Below are positions 42,836 to 50,596 of a stretch of 64,000 bases of DNA, in pieces. The stretch is from Austwickia sp. (GTDB lineage Bacteria > Actinomycetota > Actinomycetes > Actinomycetales > Dermatophilaceae). The first letter of the stretch is position 1. Every line of letters starts with the position of its first letter. Position numbers and translations under genes: made by a program. Location: the NCBI GenBank assembly GCA_016711265.1, contig JADJTI010000006.1, forward strand, positions 682,001-746,000, read 5' to 3'. The notes under the pieces are model-generated. The model saw nothing but the letters and a program-made list of their open reading frames with translations, searched no databases and was not told where the DNA came from.

Positions 42836-44229
42836 CGGCAGCCGACCACGGCGGTGGCCACGGAGTCCATCGCCAATCGCACCGAGGACGCCTTGGTGAG
42901 GCCGTTCTCCAGGAGGACGAACGCCCGGTCCCGGCCGTCGCTGCCCTGGGCGATCCCGGCCAGACTCACCGCGTCGTTCAGCGTGCCGGTTTTGGCCAGC
43001 ACGCGACCCTTGGCGCAGACCTGGGTCTTGGCGCGGAACCGGCTGCGCAGCGTGCCGGTCTGCCCGGCCCGCGGCATCCCGCTCCAGGCGAACGCGACCT
43101 CGCGGGCAGCGGGGTCGACGTACAGGGCCCGAACCGTTTCGGCCAAGGTGCGGGCCGGCATCCGGTTGCTCCGCGACAGCCCGGAGCCGTCGTACGCGCG
43201 GTAACCGGCCGTCGAAATCCCCGCGGCCCCGAGTTTGCCCACCTGGTTGGCGATGGCGTTGCGTGCGGTGGCGGGCATTCCCTGGGCGCGGGCGGCGTGC
43301 CGCAGGAGGTACTCGGCGTAGTCGTTCACGCTGTAGGCCAGCATCGTGCGGACCATGCTGCGCACCGAGGCCGACCAGCTGTCCGCCAGTCGCTCGGTCT
43401 CCGCCGGGGTGGCCCCACGCCCGCGGTAGACACCCGTGACCTTGTACGCCGTCAGGTACTTCGCGAAGGCGGCCCCGGCGGCGGCGGCGCCGTCCTTGCC
43501 GCGGTATCCGGCCAGCGTCAGCCCCCGCACCACCTGCACGTCGCTGCGCAGGTACGAGGCCTTCCAGCCGGGGGTGCCCGTCGGGGCCGGGAAGACCGAC
43601 TCATCGACGTACACGTTGACCGTCCTGGCGCCCTTGGCCTTCAGCGCGGTGGCGGTCCGCAGCGCCAACGACTTCAGCCCCGTGGCGGTCAGCGAGGGGT
43701 CGCCGGCGCCGGTCAGGTACACGTTGCCGGGGTTGGCCACCGACTGGCTCGTGGTGGTGACGAACTGCTCCTCGGGGTTCATCGAGCGCAGCACCGTGAA
43801 GGCGGTCATCACCTTCTGGGTGCTGGCGGGCATCTTGGCCTTGTAGGAGTAGTGGCTCCAGAGCACCTCGCCGGACTCGGCGTCCAGCACCATCCCGGAC
43901 ATCCGGGTGCTCAGGTACCGGCTGCTGGCTGCGCCGCGGAGCGCGCTCACCATGGCCGCCTGGAACAGTGCCGGCTCCAGGCGGGAGGTCACCCGGGCAG
44001 CCGCGACCCCGGACGCCGCGGCACGCAGCGCCGCGCTTGTTCCCGCGCTCGATCCCGCGCCGGCGGCGACCCCGGACGTCGATCTCGCGATGTTCGACAG
44101 ACCTGAGGGCTCCGGGACGACGAACGGCGTGATCTGGTCGGACTCGCCCGCCAGGGCGGGGGCCAGGGGAGCGGCCACCAGCCCGGCCAGGGCCAGAGCG
44201 AGGGCGGGAGCGAGAGGGCGGACCAACAT
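42826..44229 (-). CDS. dacB: D-alanyl-D-alanine carboxypeptidase/endopeptidase (peptidase S13, DacB-like)
   Basis: 467 residues. A signal peptide (MLVRPLAPALALALAGLVAA) leads to the penicillin-binding fold: KMPASTQKVMTAF with the active-site Ser-x-x-Lys, LAYSVNDYAEYLLR with Ser-x-Asn, and LAKTGTLNDAVSLAG with Lys-Thr-Gly. The insert between the first two motifs is typical of S13 enzymes. It trims or cleaves peptidoglycan stem peptides outside the membrane. ATG 44229 has GAGGT upstream; the longer open frame to 44892 is a shadow of dcd and its upstream DNA. A ~100-residue Ala/Ser-rich stretch after the signal is variable. The gene is divergent from dcd. Confidence 0.9.
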   Translation of the reverse strand: MLVRPLAPALALALAGLVAAPLAPALAGESDQITPFVVPEPSGLSNIARSTSGVAAGAGSSAGTSAALRAAASGVAAARVTSRLEPALFQAAMVSALRGAASSRYLSTRMSGMVLDAESGEVLWSHYSYKAKMPASTQKVMTAFTVLRSMNPEEQFVTTTSQSVANPGNVYLTGAGDPSLTATGLKSLALRTATALKAKGARTVNVYVDESVFPAPTGTPGWKASYLRSDVQVVRGLTLAGYRGKDGAAAAGAAFAKYLTAYKVTGVYRGRGATPAETERLADSWSASVRSMVRTMLAYSVNDYAEYLLRHAARAQGMPATARNAIANQVGKLGAAGISTAGYRAYDGSGLSRSNRMPARTLAETVRALYVDPAAREVAFAWSGMPRAGQTGTLRSRFRAKTQVCAKGRVLAKTGTLNDAVSLAGIAQGSDGRDRAFVLLENGLTKASSVRLAMDSVATAVVGCRLG

Positions 44230-44505
44230 GTGTGGCACCTCAGGTGGAGTGGGGGCGGGGGGCAGGGGGGCGAGCATCCGGCGGGACGGTGATGGCGCGG
44301 GTCGCGCACCGCGGGTGGCACCCCGCGGGTGACGCGGGACGCTCGGGCCACGGGCGGCGGTGCTACGCCGACCGGCGCCCCCTCCGACGCCGGCCGGCGT
44401 GGCCGGGCGGATCCGCGTGCGGGCCCGTCCGGCAGTGGTCCTATCGGTCAGTACAAGGGGTTCCTGAGCGGGGGTTTCCGGTACGTCGGCAGAGGTCACC
44501 TTGGG

Positions 44506-44511
44506 TAGGTT
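44506..44511 (+). promoter_or_regulatory. Leaderless -10 box (TAGGTT) of dcd
   Basis: TAGGTT, 6 nt, then the GTG start of dcd at 44518; no Shine-Dalgarno sequence is seen. The rest of the 288-bp gap to dacB shows no gene. Confidence 0.55.
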
Positions 44512-44517
44512 GGGTGC

Positions 44518-45099
44518 GTGCTGCTCTCCGATCGCGACATCCGCGCCCAGCTCGAGTCCGGACGAGTTCGCTTGGAGCCGTACGACCCCGCGATGGTGCA
44601 ACCCTCCAGCATCGATGTCCGTCTCGACAGGTATTTCCGGTTGTTCGACAACCACAAGTACCCCTTCATCGATCCGGCCGCCGAGCAGCCCGATTTGACT
44701 CGGATGGTGGAGACGGAGCCGGATGAGCCCTTCGTGCTGCACCCGGGGGAGTTCGTGCTGGGGTCGTCGTACGAGCTGGTGAGCCTGCCGGACGACATCG
44801 CGGCGCGGGTCGAGGGCAAGAGCTCTCTCGGCCGCCTGGGGCTGTTGACCCACGCCACCGCCGGTTTCGTCGATCCCGGGTTCTCCGGTCACGTCACCCT
44901 CGAGCTGTCCAATGTGGCCACCCTGCCCATCAAGTTGTGGCCGGGCATGAAGATCGGCCAGCTCTGCTTCTTCCGGTTGTCCTCCCCGGCGGAATTTCCT
45001 TACGGTTCAACAGCGTACGGATCTCACTATCAGGGTCAACGGGGTCCGACGGCATCACGCTCACACCTACGCTTCCATGTGACCAAGATCACTCCCTAG
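44518..45099 (+). CDS. dcd: dCTP deaminase
   Basis: 193 residues, full length. [22 protein letters not shown] is the usual N-terminus; [48 protein letters not shown] and [13 protein letters not shown] carry the active site (the Ser-Arg pair and the Glu in LELSN). It deaminates dCTP, and in the actinobacterial bifunctional form also hydrolyses dUTP to give dUMP. The [19 protein letters not shown] wording fits that form, but this is inference. GTG start, apparently leaderless. Confidence 0.95.
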   Translation: MLLSDRDIRAQLESGRVRLEPYDPAMVQPSSIDVRLDRYFRLFDNHKYPFIDPAAEQPDLTRMVETEPDEPFVLHPGEFVLGSSYELVSLPDDIAARVEGKSSLGRLGLLTHATAGFVDPGFSGHVTLELSNVATLPIKLWPGMKIGQLCFFRLSSPAEFPYGSTAYGSHYQGQRGPTASRSHLRFHVTKITP

Positions 45100-45225
45100 C
45101 CTCTGACCTGCGTGTATGCCGGGTGCATCGCCGCTGCACGGTCACTGGACGCGCGCTGAACGTTACGGGTGCCCACGGGCCGTCGATGGTTCGCCGGTGG
45201 TGAAGCGGTTGTCGGAGGCTAACGT

Positions 45226-45231
45226 TAGGTT
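45226..45231 (+). promoter_or_regulatory. Leaderless -10 box (TAGGTT) of the osmolyte transporter operon
   Basis: TAGGTT, 7 nt, then the ATG at 45239; no Shine-Dalgarno sequence. The whole four-gene operon would be transcribed from here. Confidence 0.55.
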
Positions 45232-45238
45232 GGTCGCC

Positions 45239-46339
45239 ATGATTCGCTTCGCCGACGTGTCCAAGCGGTACGCCGGCGGCGCAGTGGCCGTGGACGGCCT
45301 GAGTCTCGCGGCGCCCCAGGGGGAGATCACGGTCCTCGTCGGTCCCTCCGGCTGCGGCAAGACCACGACCCTGCGGATGGTCAACCGGATGGTGGAACCC
45401 AGCTCCGGGCGGATCGAGCTCGACGGCCGGGACACCGCCACGCTCGACCCGGCAGACCTGCGCCGCGGGATCGGGTACGTCATCCAGCACGGTGGCTTGT
45501 TCCCCCACCAGAGCGTGGAACGCAACGTCATGACCGTCCCCCTGTTGCTGGGCTGGGCCAAGGCCAAGGCCCGAGAGCGGGCCCGGGAGCTGCTGGAGCT
45601 CGTGGGCTTGGCTCCCGAACTCGCCGACCGTTATCCCGCGCAGCTGTCGGGGGGCCAGCAGCAGCGCGTCGGGGTGGCCCGGGCGCTGGCCGCGGATCCG
45701 CCCGTGCTGCTCATGGACGAACCGTTCAGCGCGGTCGACCCCGTGGTCCGCGATCAGCTGCAGGAGGAGTTGCTGACCCTGCAGCGCGACCTGCGCAAGA
45801 CGATCCTGTTCGTCACCCACGACATCGACGAGGCGATCAGGCTCGGAGACCGGGTCGCGGTCCTGCGGGTCGGCGGCCGGCTGGCGCAGGCCGCCGACCC
45901 GGCGACCCTGCTGGCCCACCCCGCCGACGACTTCGTGGCCGACTTCGTCGGCCGCGACCGCGGATACCGCTCACTCGGGTTCGTCCAGGCCGACGTTGCC
46001 GTGCACCCCGAGGCCACGGTCGCCCTCGGTAGCGTCGCCGGCCCGGCCCGCGATGCCGCGGACGACGGATGGGTGCTCGTCGTCGATGAGTCCGGGCGCC
46101 CCCAAGGGTGGGCGGCGACCTCCCACCTCGGGGAGACGGTCGAGCGCGCGGATCTCGCCCTCGGCGGCACCCTGGCACCCAGTGGCGGATCGCTGCGCGC
46201 CCACTTGGACGCCGCCTTGAGCTCACCGAGCGGGCGCGGCGTCGTGGTCGACGAGGACGGACGGGTCGCCGGCACGGTGCGGGCGCAAGAGGTCCTCGCG
46301 GCGATCCAGGCCGCTGCGTCGCCGGACGGCCAGCGGTGA
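45239..46339 (+). CDS. opuCA: Osmolyte (glycine betaine/choline-type) ABC transporter ATPase
   Basis: 366 residues. Walker A GPSGCGKTT, Q-loop YVIQHGGLFPHQS, signature LSGGQQQRVGVARAL, Walker B VLLMDEPFSAVDP and the switch His in FVTHDIDEA. The C-terminal ~110 residues (after DFVGRDRGYRSLG) are the CBS-domain region that senses ionic strength in OpuA/OpuC systems. It energises import of compatible solutes through the two permeases downstream. The ATG at 45239 is leaderless; the GTG of the next gene overlaps its stop. The substrate among betaine, carnitine and choline is not determined. Confidence 0.9.
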   Translation: MIRFADVSKRYAGGAVAVDGLSLAAPQGEITVLVGPSGCGKTTTLRMVNRMVEPSSGRIELDGRDTATLDPADLRRGIGYVIQHGGLFPHQSVERNVMTVPLLLGWAKAKARERARELLELVGLAPELADRYPAQLSGGQQQRVGVARALAADPPVLLMDEPFSAVDPVVRDQLQEELLTLQRDLRKTILFVTHDIDEAIRLGDRVAVLRVGGRLAQAADPATLLAHPADDFVADFVGRDRGYRSLGFVQADVAVHPEATVALGSVAGPARDAADDGWVLVVDESGRPQGWAATSHLGETVERADLALGGTLAPSGGSLRAHLDAALSSPSGRGVVVDEDGRVAGTVRAQEVLAAIQAAASPDGQR

Positions 46340-46998
46340 GCTGGCTGCTGAGCCACCTCGATCAGGTGGCCCACCTGGCGGCCCGGCATGCCGTGCTGGC
46401 CGGCGTACCGCTGCTGCTGGGCCTGGCCATCGCCATCCCGGTGGGCTGGTGGGCGCAGCGCCGGCCGCGGTGGGGTGCCGTCCTGATCGCCGGCACCGGC
46501 CTGCTCTACACCATCCCGTCGCTGGCGCTCTTCATCGTCATGCCGTTGTTCCTCTCGACAAAGGTGCTGGACCCCGTGAACGTGGTGGTCGCGATGACCG
46601 TGTACACCGTGGCGCTGCTGGTCCGCACGGTGGCCGACGGGTTGGCCTCGGTGCCCGAGCACGTCCGCCAGGCGGCTACCGCGATGGGATTCGGAGCGTT
46701 CGACCGGCTGATCCGGGTGGAGCTCCCGGTCGCCGTACCGGTCATCGCCGCGGGACTGCGGGTGGCCGCCGTCAGTAACGTCAGCATCGTCAGCGTCGCG
46801 TCGCTGATCGGTGTCGCCCAGCTGGGCGACCTGCTCACGGACGGGTACAACCGGGCCTTCAACGCGCCGCTGCTGACGGGTATCGCCGCCTGCATGCTGC
46901 TCGCGCTGGCCTACGACGGGCTGATTCAGCTGGTCGGGAAGCTGTTGACGCCCTGGCGGCGACCGTCGGCGACGCCGGCCGGGAGCGCCGCCCGATGA
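46336..46998 (+). CDS. opuCB: Osmolyte ABC transporter permease
   Basis: 220 residues with about five to six helices. GLLYTIPSLALFIVMPLF, the cytoplasmic loop HVRQAATAMGFGAFDRLIRVELPVAVP (EAA motif) and NVSIVSVASLIGVAQLGDLL are typical of OpuCB/OpuBB permeases. The GTG at 46336 overlaps the ATPase stop (GTGA), and its own stop overlaps the next permease start (ATGA), so expression is coupled. The longer open frame from 46108 is a shadow within opuCA. Confidence 0.88.
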   Translation: MSWLLSHLDQVAHLAARHAVLAGVPLLLGLAIAIPVGWWAQRRPRWGAVLIAGTGLLYTIPSLALFIVMPLFLSTKVLDPVNVVVAMTVYTVALLVRTVADGLASVPEHVRQAATAMGFGAFDRLIRVELPVAVPVIAAGLRVAAVSNVSIVSVASLIGVAQLGDLLTDGYNRAFNAPLLTGIAACMLLALAYDGLIQLVGKLLTPWRRPSATPAGSAAR

Positions 46999-47759
46999 AC
47001 GCCGTCCTGCAGTGGCTGACCGACCCGACCCAGTGGTCCGGTCCGACGGGGATCACCGCCCGGCTGCTGGAGCACCTGGCCTACTCCGGGCTGGCGCTGG
47101 CGATCGCGGCCGTGGTCGCGATCCCCCTCGGGCTGTGGGTGGGTCAGAGCGGACGGGCGCGGTGGCTGATCTCCGCCGCCAACGCCAGCCGCGCGGTGCC
47201 CAGCCTCGGGCTGCTGTTCGCCGTGGCGCTGTGGGTCGGGCCGCACATCCGGGGGAGCCTGGCGTTCCTGCTGCCCAGCCTGATCGTGCTGGTACTGCTG
47301 GCCATGCCGCCGCTGCTGTCCGGGGCGTACGCCGGCGTCGAAGCCGTCGACCCGGCCGCCACCGACGCCGCCGCCGGCATGGGGATGCGGCCGGCGCAGA
47401 TCCTGTGGCGGGTCCAGCTCCCCTGCGCGCTGCCGCTGCTGATCTCCGGGGTGCGCAGTGCGGCCCTGCAGGTCATCGCCACCGCCACCATCGGCGCCAC
47501 GATCAGTCTCGGCGGCCTGGGCCGGTTCCTCATCGACGGGCAGGCCGCGACCGACTACGCGCAGATGGCGGGAGGATCCCTGCTGGTCGCCGCCCTGGCC
47601 CTGGTCGTCGACCTGACGCTGGCCGGGATCGCCGCCGTGGTCACCTCACCCGGGCTCCGCGCCGCCCGTCCCGGTGCCGCCTCGATCGGGCGCCGCGTCG
47701 GCGCGCGCCGACTGTCCACCGTTCCCGCCCGCCCAGCCCACCAAGGAGCCCGATCATGA
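46995..47759 (+). CDS. opuCD: Osmolyte ABC transporter permease, second subunit
   Basis: 254 residues. AYSGLALAIAAVVAIPLGLW, SRAVPSLGLLFAVALWVG, TDAAAGMGMRPAQILWRVQLPCALP (EAA motif) and TATIGATISLGGLGRFLIDGQA correspond to OpuCD/OpuBD. It pairs with the preceding permease to form the channel. Coupled by ATGA overlaps on both sides. The final ~35 residues are Arg/Ala-rich and cytoplasmic. Confidence 0.88.
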   Translation: MNAVLQWLTDPTQWSGPTGITARLLEHLAYSGLALAIAAVVAIPLGLWVGQSGRARWLISAANASRAVPSLGLLFAVALWVGPHIRGSLAFLLPSLIVLVLLAMPPLLSGAYAGVEAVDPAATDAAAGMGMRPAQILWRVQLPCALPLLISGVRSAALQVIATATIGATISLGGLGRFLIDGQAATDYAQMAGGSLLVAALALVVDLTLAGIAAVVTSPGLRAARPGAASIGRRVGARRLSTVPARPAHQGARS

Positions 47760-48736
47760 CGAACCCGACCCACCGCGTTGCCCGTCGGCGCACCCACCGC
47801 CCTACCTCCCGGGCCGCGCTGGCGCTGGTCATGGTCCCAGTGCTGCCGGTCGTCGTACTGGCAGGGTGCGGAGGCGGTTCGAACCCGCTGTCCACGAGCC
47901 CCACCGGCGCGCCTGCGGCGACCAGCGGGTCCGCCGGAGCGCTGACCATCAAGGTCGGCGCGGCCGACTACTCCGAAAGCCAAGTGTTGGCAGCCATCTA
48001 CGCCGGTGCTCTCAAGGCCAAGGGGATCAACGCGAGCGCTAGCAGCCCGATCGGATCCCGCGAGGTCTACCTGAAGGCACTCGGCGACGGCTCGATCAAC
48101 GTCATGCCCGAATACACGGGCTCACTGGCGCTCTACTACGACAAGACGTTGTCCGTCACCGACCCCCAGCAGGTGTACGACGCGCTGGTCAAGCTCGTGC
48201 CGCCCACCCTGACCGTGCTGAACCGGTCGGCGGCGGAAGACAAGAACTCGGTGACCGTGACCAAGGAGACCGCCGACCGCCTCAAGCTGACCCGCATCAG
48301 CGACCTGACCAGCACGGCGGGGGGCCTGACCATGGGCGCCCCGCCCGAGTTCGCGGTCCGCGCCCAGGGAGCCCCCGGCCTCAAGCGCGTCTACGGCATC
48401 ACCTTCAAGTCCTACCCGGCGATGAAGGGCCAGCAGCTGGTGCAGGCGCTCAAGAACGGCCAGGTCGACGCGGCGAACATCTTCACCACCGACCCCGCGA
48501 TCCAGGCCAACAACTTCGTCGTCCTGGACGACGACCGCAAGCTGTTCGTGCCGGAGAACGTCGTGCCGCTGGTCGCGAAGTCGGTCGCCACCCCCGAAGT
48601 CACCGGGGCGCTGAACGCGGTGGCCGACAAGCTGACCACCGAGGGCCTACGCGACCTGCTGACGAAGGTCGACGTGGAGAAGAAGGACGTCGCCGCCGTC
48701 GCGGCCGAATGGTTGAAGGCCAACGGGCTCGGGTGA
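47756..48736 (+). CDS. opuCC: Osmolyte ABC transporter substrate-binding lipoprotein
   Basis: 326 residues. An Arg-rich N-terminus and lipobox VLAGC near residue 39 anchor it outside the membrane. IKVGAADYSESQVLAAIYAGAL starts the OpuAC/QAT fold, then INVMPEYTGSLALYY (often carrying ligand-contact Tyr), LTMGAPPEFAVRAQGAPGL and DAANIFTTDPAIQANNFVVLDDD. It captures the osmolyte and delivers it to the permeases. AAGGAG lies before the ATG. Last gene of the operon; 126 bp of GC-rich DNA with a GCCGGGG direct repeat follows. Confidence 0.9.
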   Translation: MTNPTHRVARRRTHRPTSRAALALVMVPVLPVVVLAGCGGGSNPLSTSPTGAPAATSGSAGALTIKVGAADYSESQVLAAIYAGALKAKGINASASSPIGSREVYLKALGDGSINVMPEYTGSLALYYDKTLSVTDPQQVYDALVKLVPPTLTVLNRSAAEDKNSVTVTKETADRLKLTRISDLTSTAGGLTMGAPPEFAVRAQGAPGLKRVYGITFKSYPAMKGQQLVQALKNGQVDAANIFTTDPAIQANNFVVLDDDRKLFVPENVVPLVAKSVATPEVTGALNAVADKLTTEGLRDLLTKVDVEKKDVAAVAAEWLKANGLG

Positions 48737-48862
48737 GGCCGGGGGCCGGGGGCCGGGGCGTCCCGGAGTCACGAGAACTGACTTGTCATCCCTGGGCGCG
48801 AGGATCACACTCCACCAGGGGCCTTGGGTACGCCGGGTAACCCGCCGGAAAGGGGTTCCGCC

Positions 48863-50596
48863 GTGTTGAGCCGATTGGTGTGGCACTACCTGCGCCCGTA
48901 CCGCGGGTTCCTGGTGGCACTGTGCCTGGCTCAGCTGTTGGGCAACATCGCCGCGCTGTACCTGCCGAGCCTCAACGCCGACATCGTCAACAACGGGGTC
49001 GCCAAGGGCGACACCGCCTACATCTGGTCGTTGTCCTGGTGGATGCTGGCAGCCAGCCTGCTGAACGTGGTCTGCACGGTGGCCGCGACGTACGCCGGCG
49101 CCCGCGCGGCGATGGGACTCGGGCGTGACCTGCGGGCGGGCGTGTTCACCAACGTCATGGACTTCTCGGCCCGGGAGATGGCTCGCTTCGGCGCCCCGAC
49201 GCTGATCACCCGCACCACGAACGACGTGCAGCAGGTCCAGACCCTGGTGACCATGTCGGCGGTCATGCTGGTGGGCGCGCCGATCATGATGATCGGTGGG
49301 ATCGTGATGGCCCTGAAGGAGGACGCGGGCCTGGCCTGGTTGGTGGCGGTCGCCGTACCGGTGCTGCTGCTAGCCATCATCGTGCTGGTACGCCGGCTGG
49401 TCCCGCTGTTCCGCCAGATGCAGACCCGGATCGACGCGGTGAACCGGGTGATGCGCGAGCAGATCTCCGGCATCCGCGTGGTCCGGGCCTTCGTGCAGGA
49501 GGATCGTGAGCGGGCCCGGTTCGCGCAGGCCAACGACGCCCTCACGGACACCACGTTGGCGGTCGGGAACATCATGGCCGTGCTCTTCCCGATCGTCTTC
49601 CTCGTCATGAACGTGTCGTCGGTGGCGGTGATCTGGTTCGGTGGGCATCGGGTCGCCAGCGGCGACATGCAGCCCGGATCGCTACTGGCCTATATCAGCT
49701 ACCTGATCCAGATCCTCATGTCGGTGATGATGGCGACGATGGTGGCCAGCATGATTCCGCGCGCCGCGGTGGCCGCCGAACGGATCGGGGAGGTCCTGGA
49801 CACCGTCACCTCGGTGTCACCGCCGTCGACTCCGGTCAAGGTGGGCGACAGCGTCGGGGCGGTCGAACTGCGGGACGTCTCCTTCACCTATCCCGGCGCC
49901 GCCGAGCCGGTGCTCTCCCGGATCAGTCTCAGCACCCGCCCCGGCACCGTGACCGCCATCATCGGCAGCACCGGTTCCGGCAAGACGACCCTGGTCAAAC
50001 TCGTGCCGCGGCTCTTCGACGCCACCGACGGAGCGGTCCTGGTGGACGGGGTGGACGTGCGCGACCTGGACCCCGAAGATCTGTGGCGCCGGGTCGGGCT
50101 GGTGCCGCAACGCCCGTACCTGTTCAGCGGCACGGTCGCCAGCAACCTGCGCTTCGGCAAACCGGAGGCGACCGAGGAGGAGCTGTGGGCGGCCCTGGAG
50201 GTGGCTCAAGCGCGTGATTTCGTTGAAGCCATGGATGGCGGGCTGGACGCCGTGATCGCCCAAGGAGGCACGAACGTCTCGGGGGGTCAGCGCCAACGCC
50301 TGTGTATCGCCAGGGCCTTGGTGGCGCAGCCGGAGATCTACATCTTCGACGACGCCTTCTCGGCGCTGGATCTGGCCACGGATGCCCGGCTGCGGGCGGC
50401 GCTGCGGCCGCGGACCCGGGAGGCCACGGTCCTGATCGTGGCCCAGCGGGTCTCCACGATCCGCGACGCCGATCAGATCCTCGTCCTCGACCACGGCCAG
50501 GCGGTCGGGCTGGGGACACACGCCGAGCTGTTGGCGAGCTGTCCGACGTACCAAGAGGTCGTGTCCTCGCAGTTGTCCGCCGAGGAGGCGGCGTGA
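48863..50596 (+). CDS. ABC exporter half-transporter, degenerate-site partner
   Basis: 577 residues: six-helix exporter domain (LVWHYLRPYRGFLVALCLAQ at the start; VRAFVQEDRERARFAQAN in the coupling region) and an ATPase domain with Walker A GSTGSGKTT, signature VSGGQRQRLCIARAL and Walker B IYIFDDAFSALD. Asp stands where the catalytic Glu is expected, as in the degenerate site of heterodimeric exporters. It therefore probably pairs with the next gene product, whose Walker B is canonical. GTG 48863 has GAAAGGGG 7 nt upstream. The exported substrate is unknown; multidrug or lipid export are family possibilities. Confidence 0.88.
   Translation: MLSRLVWHYLRPYRGFLVALCLAQLLGNIAALYLPSLNADIVNNGVAKGDTAYIWSLSWWMLAASLLNVVCTVAATYAGARAAMGLGRDLRAGVFTNVMDFSAREMARFGAPTLITRTTNDVQQVQTLVTMSAVMLVGAPIMMIGGIVMALKEDAGLAWLVAVAVPVLLLAIIVLVRRLVPLFRQMQTRIDAVNRVMREQISGIRVVRAFVQEDRERARFAQANDALTDTTLAVGNIMAVLFPIVFLVMNVSSVAVIWFGGHRVASGDMQPGSLLAYISYLIQILMSVMMATMVASMIPRAAVAAERIGEVLDTVTSVSPPSTPVKVGDSVGAVELRDVSFTYPGAAEPVLSRISLSTRPGTVTAIIGSTGSGKTTLVKLVPRLFDATDGAVLVDGVDVRDLDPEDLWRRVGLVPQRPYLFSGTVASNLRFGKPEATEEELWAALEVAQARDFVEAMDGGLDAVIAQGGTNVSGGQRQRLCIARALVAQPEIYIFDDAFSALDLATDARLRAALRPRTREATVLIVAQRVSTIRDADQILVLDHGQAVGLGTHAELLASCPTYQEVVSSQLSAEEAA

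Noticed and set aside
42617..43204. Plus-strand frame with the repeat PSRQPSRQPSRQ
   Set aside because: It only translates the 12-bp tandem repeat and the antisense of dacB.
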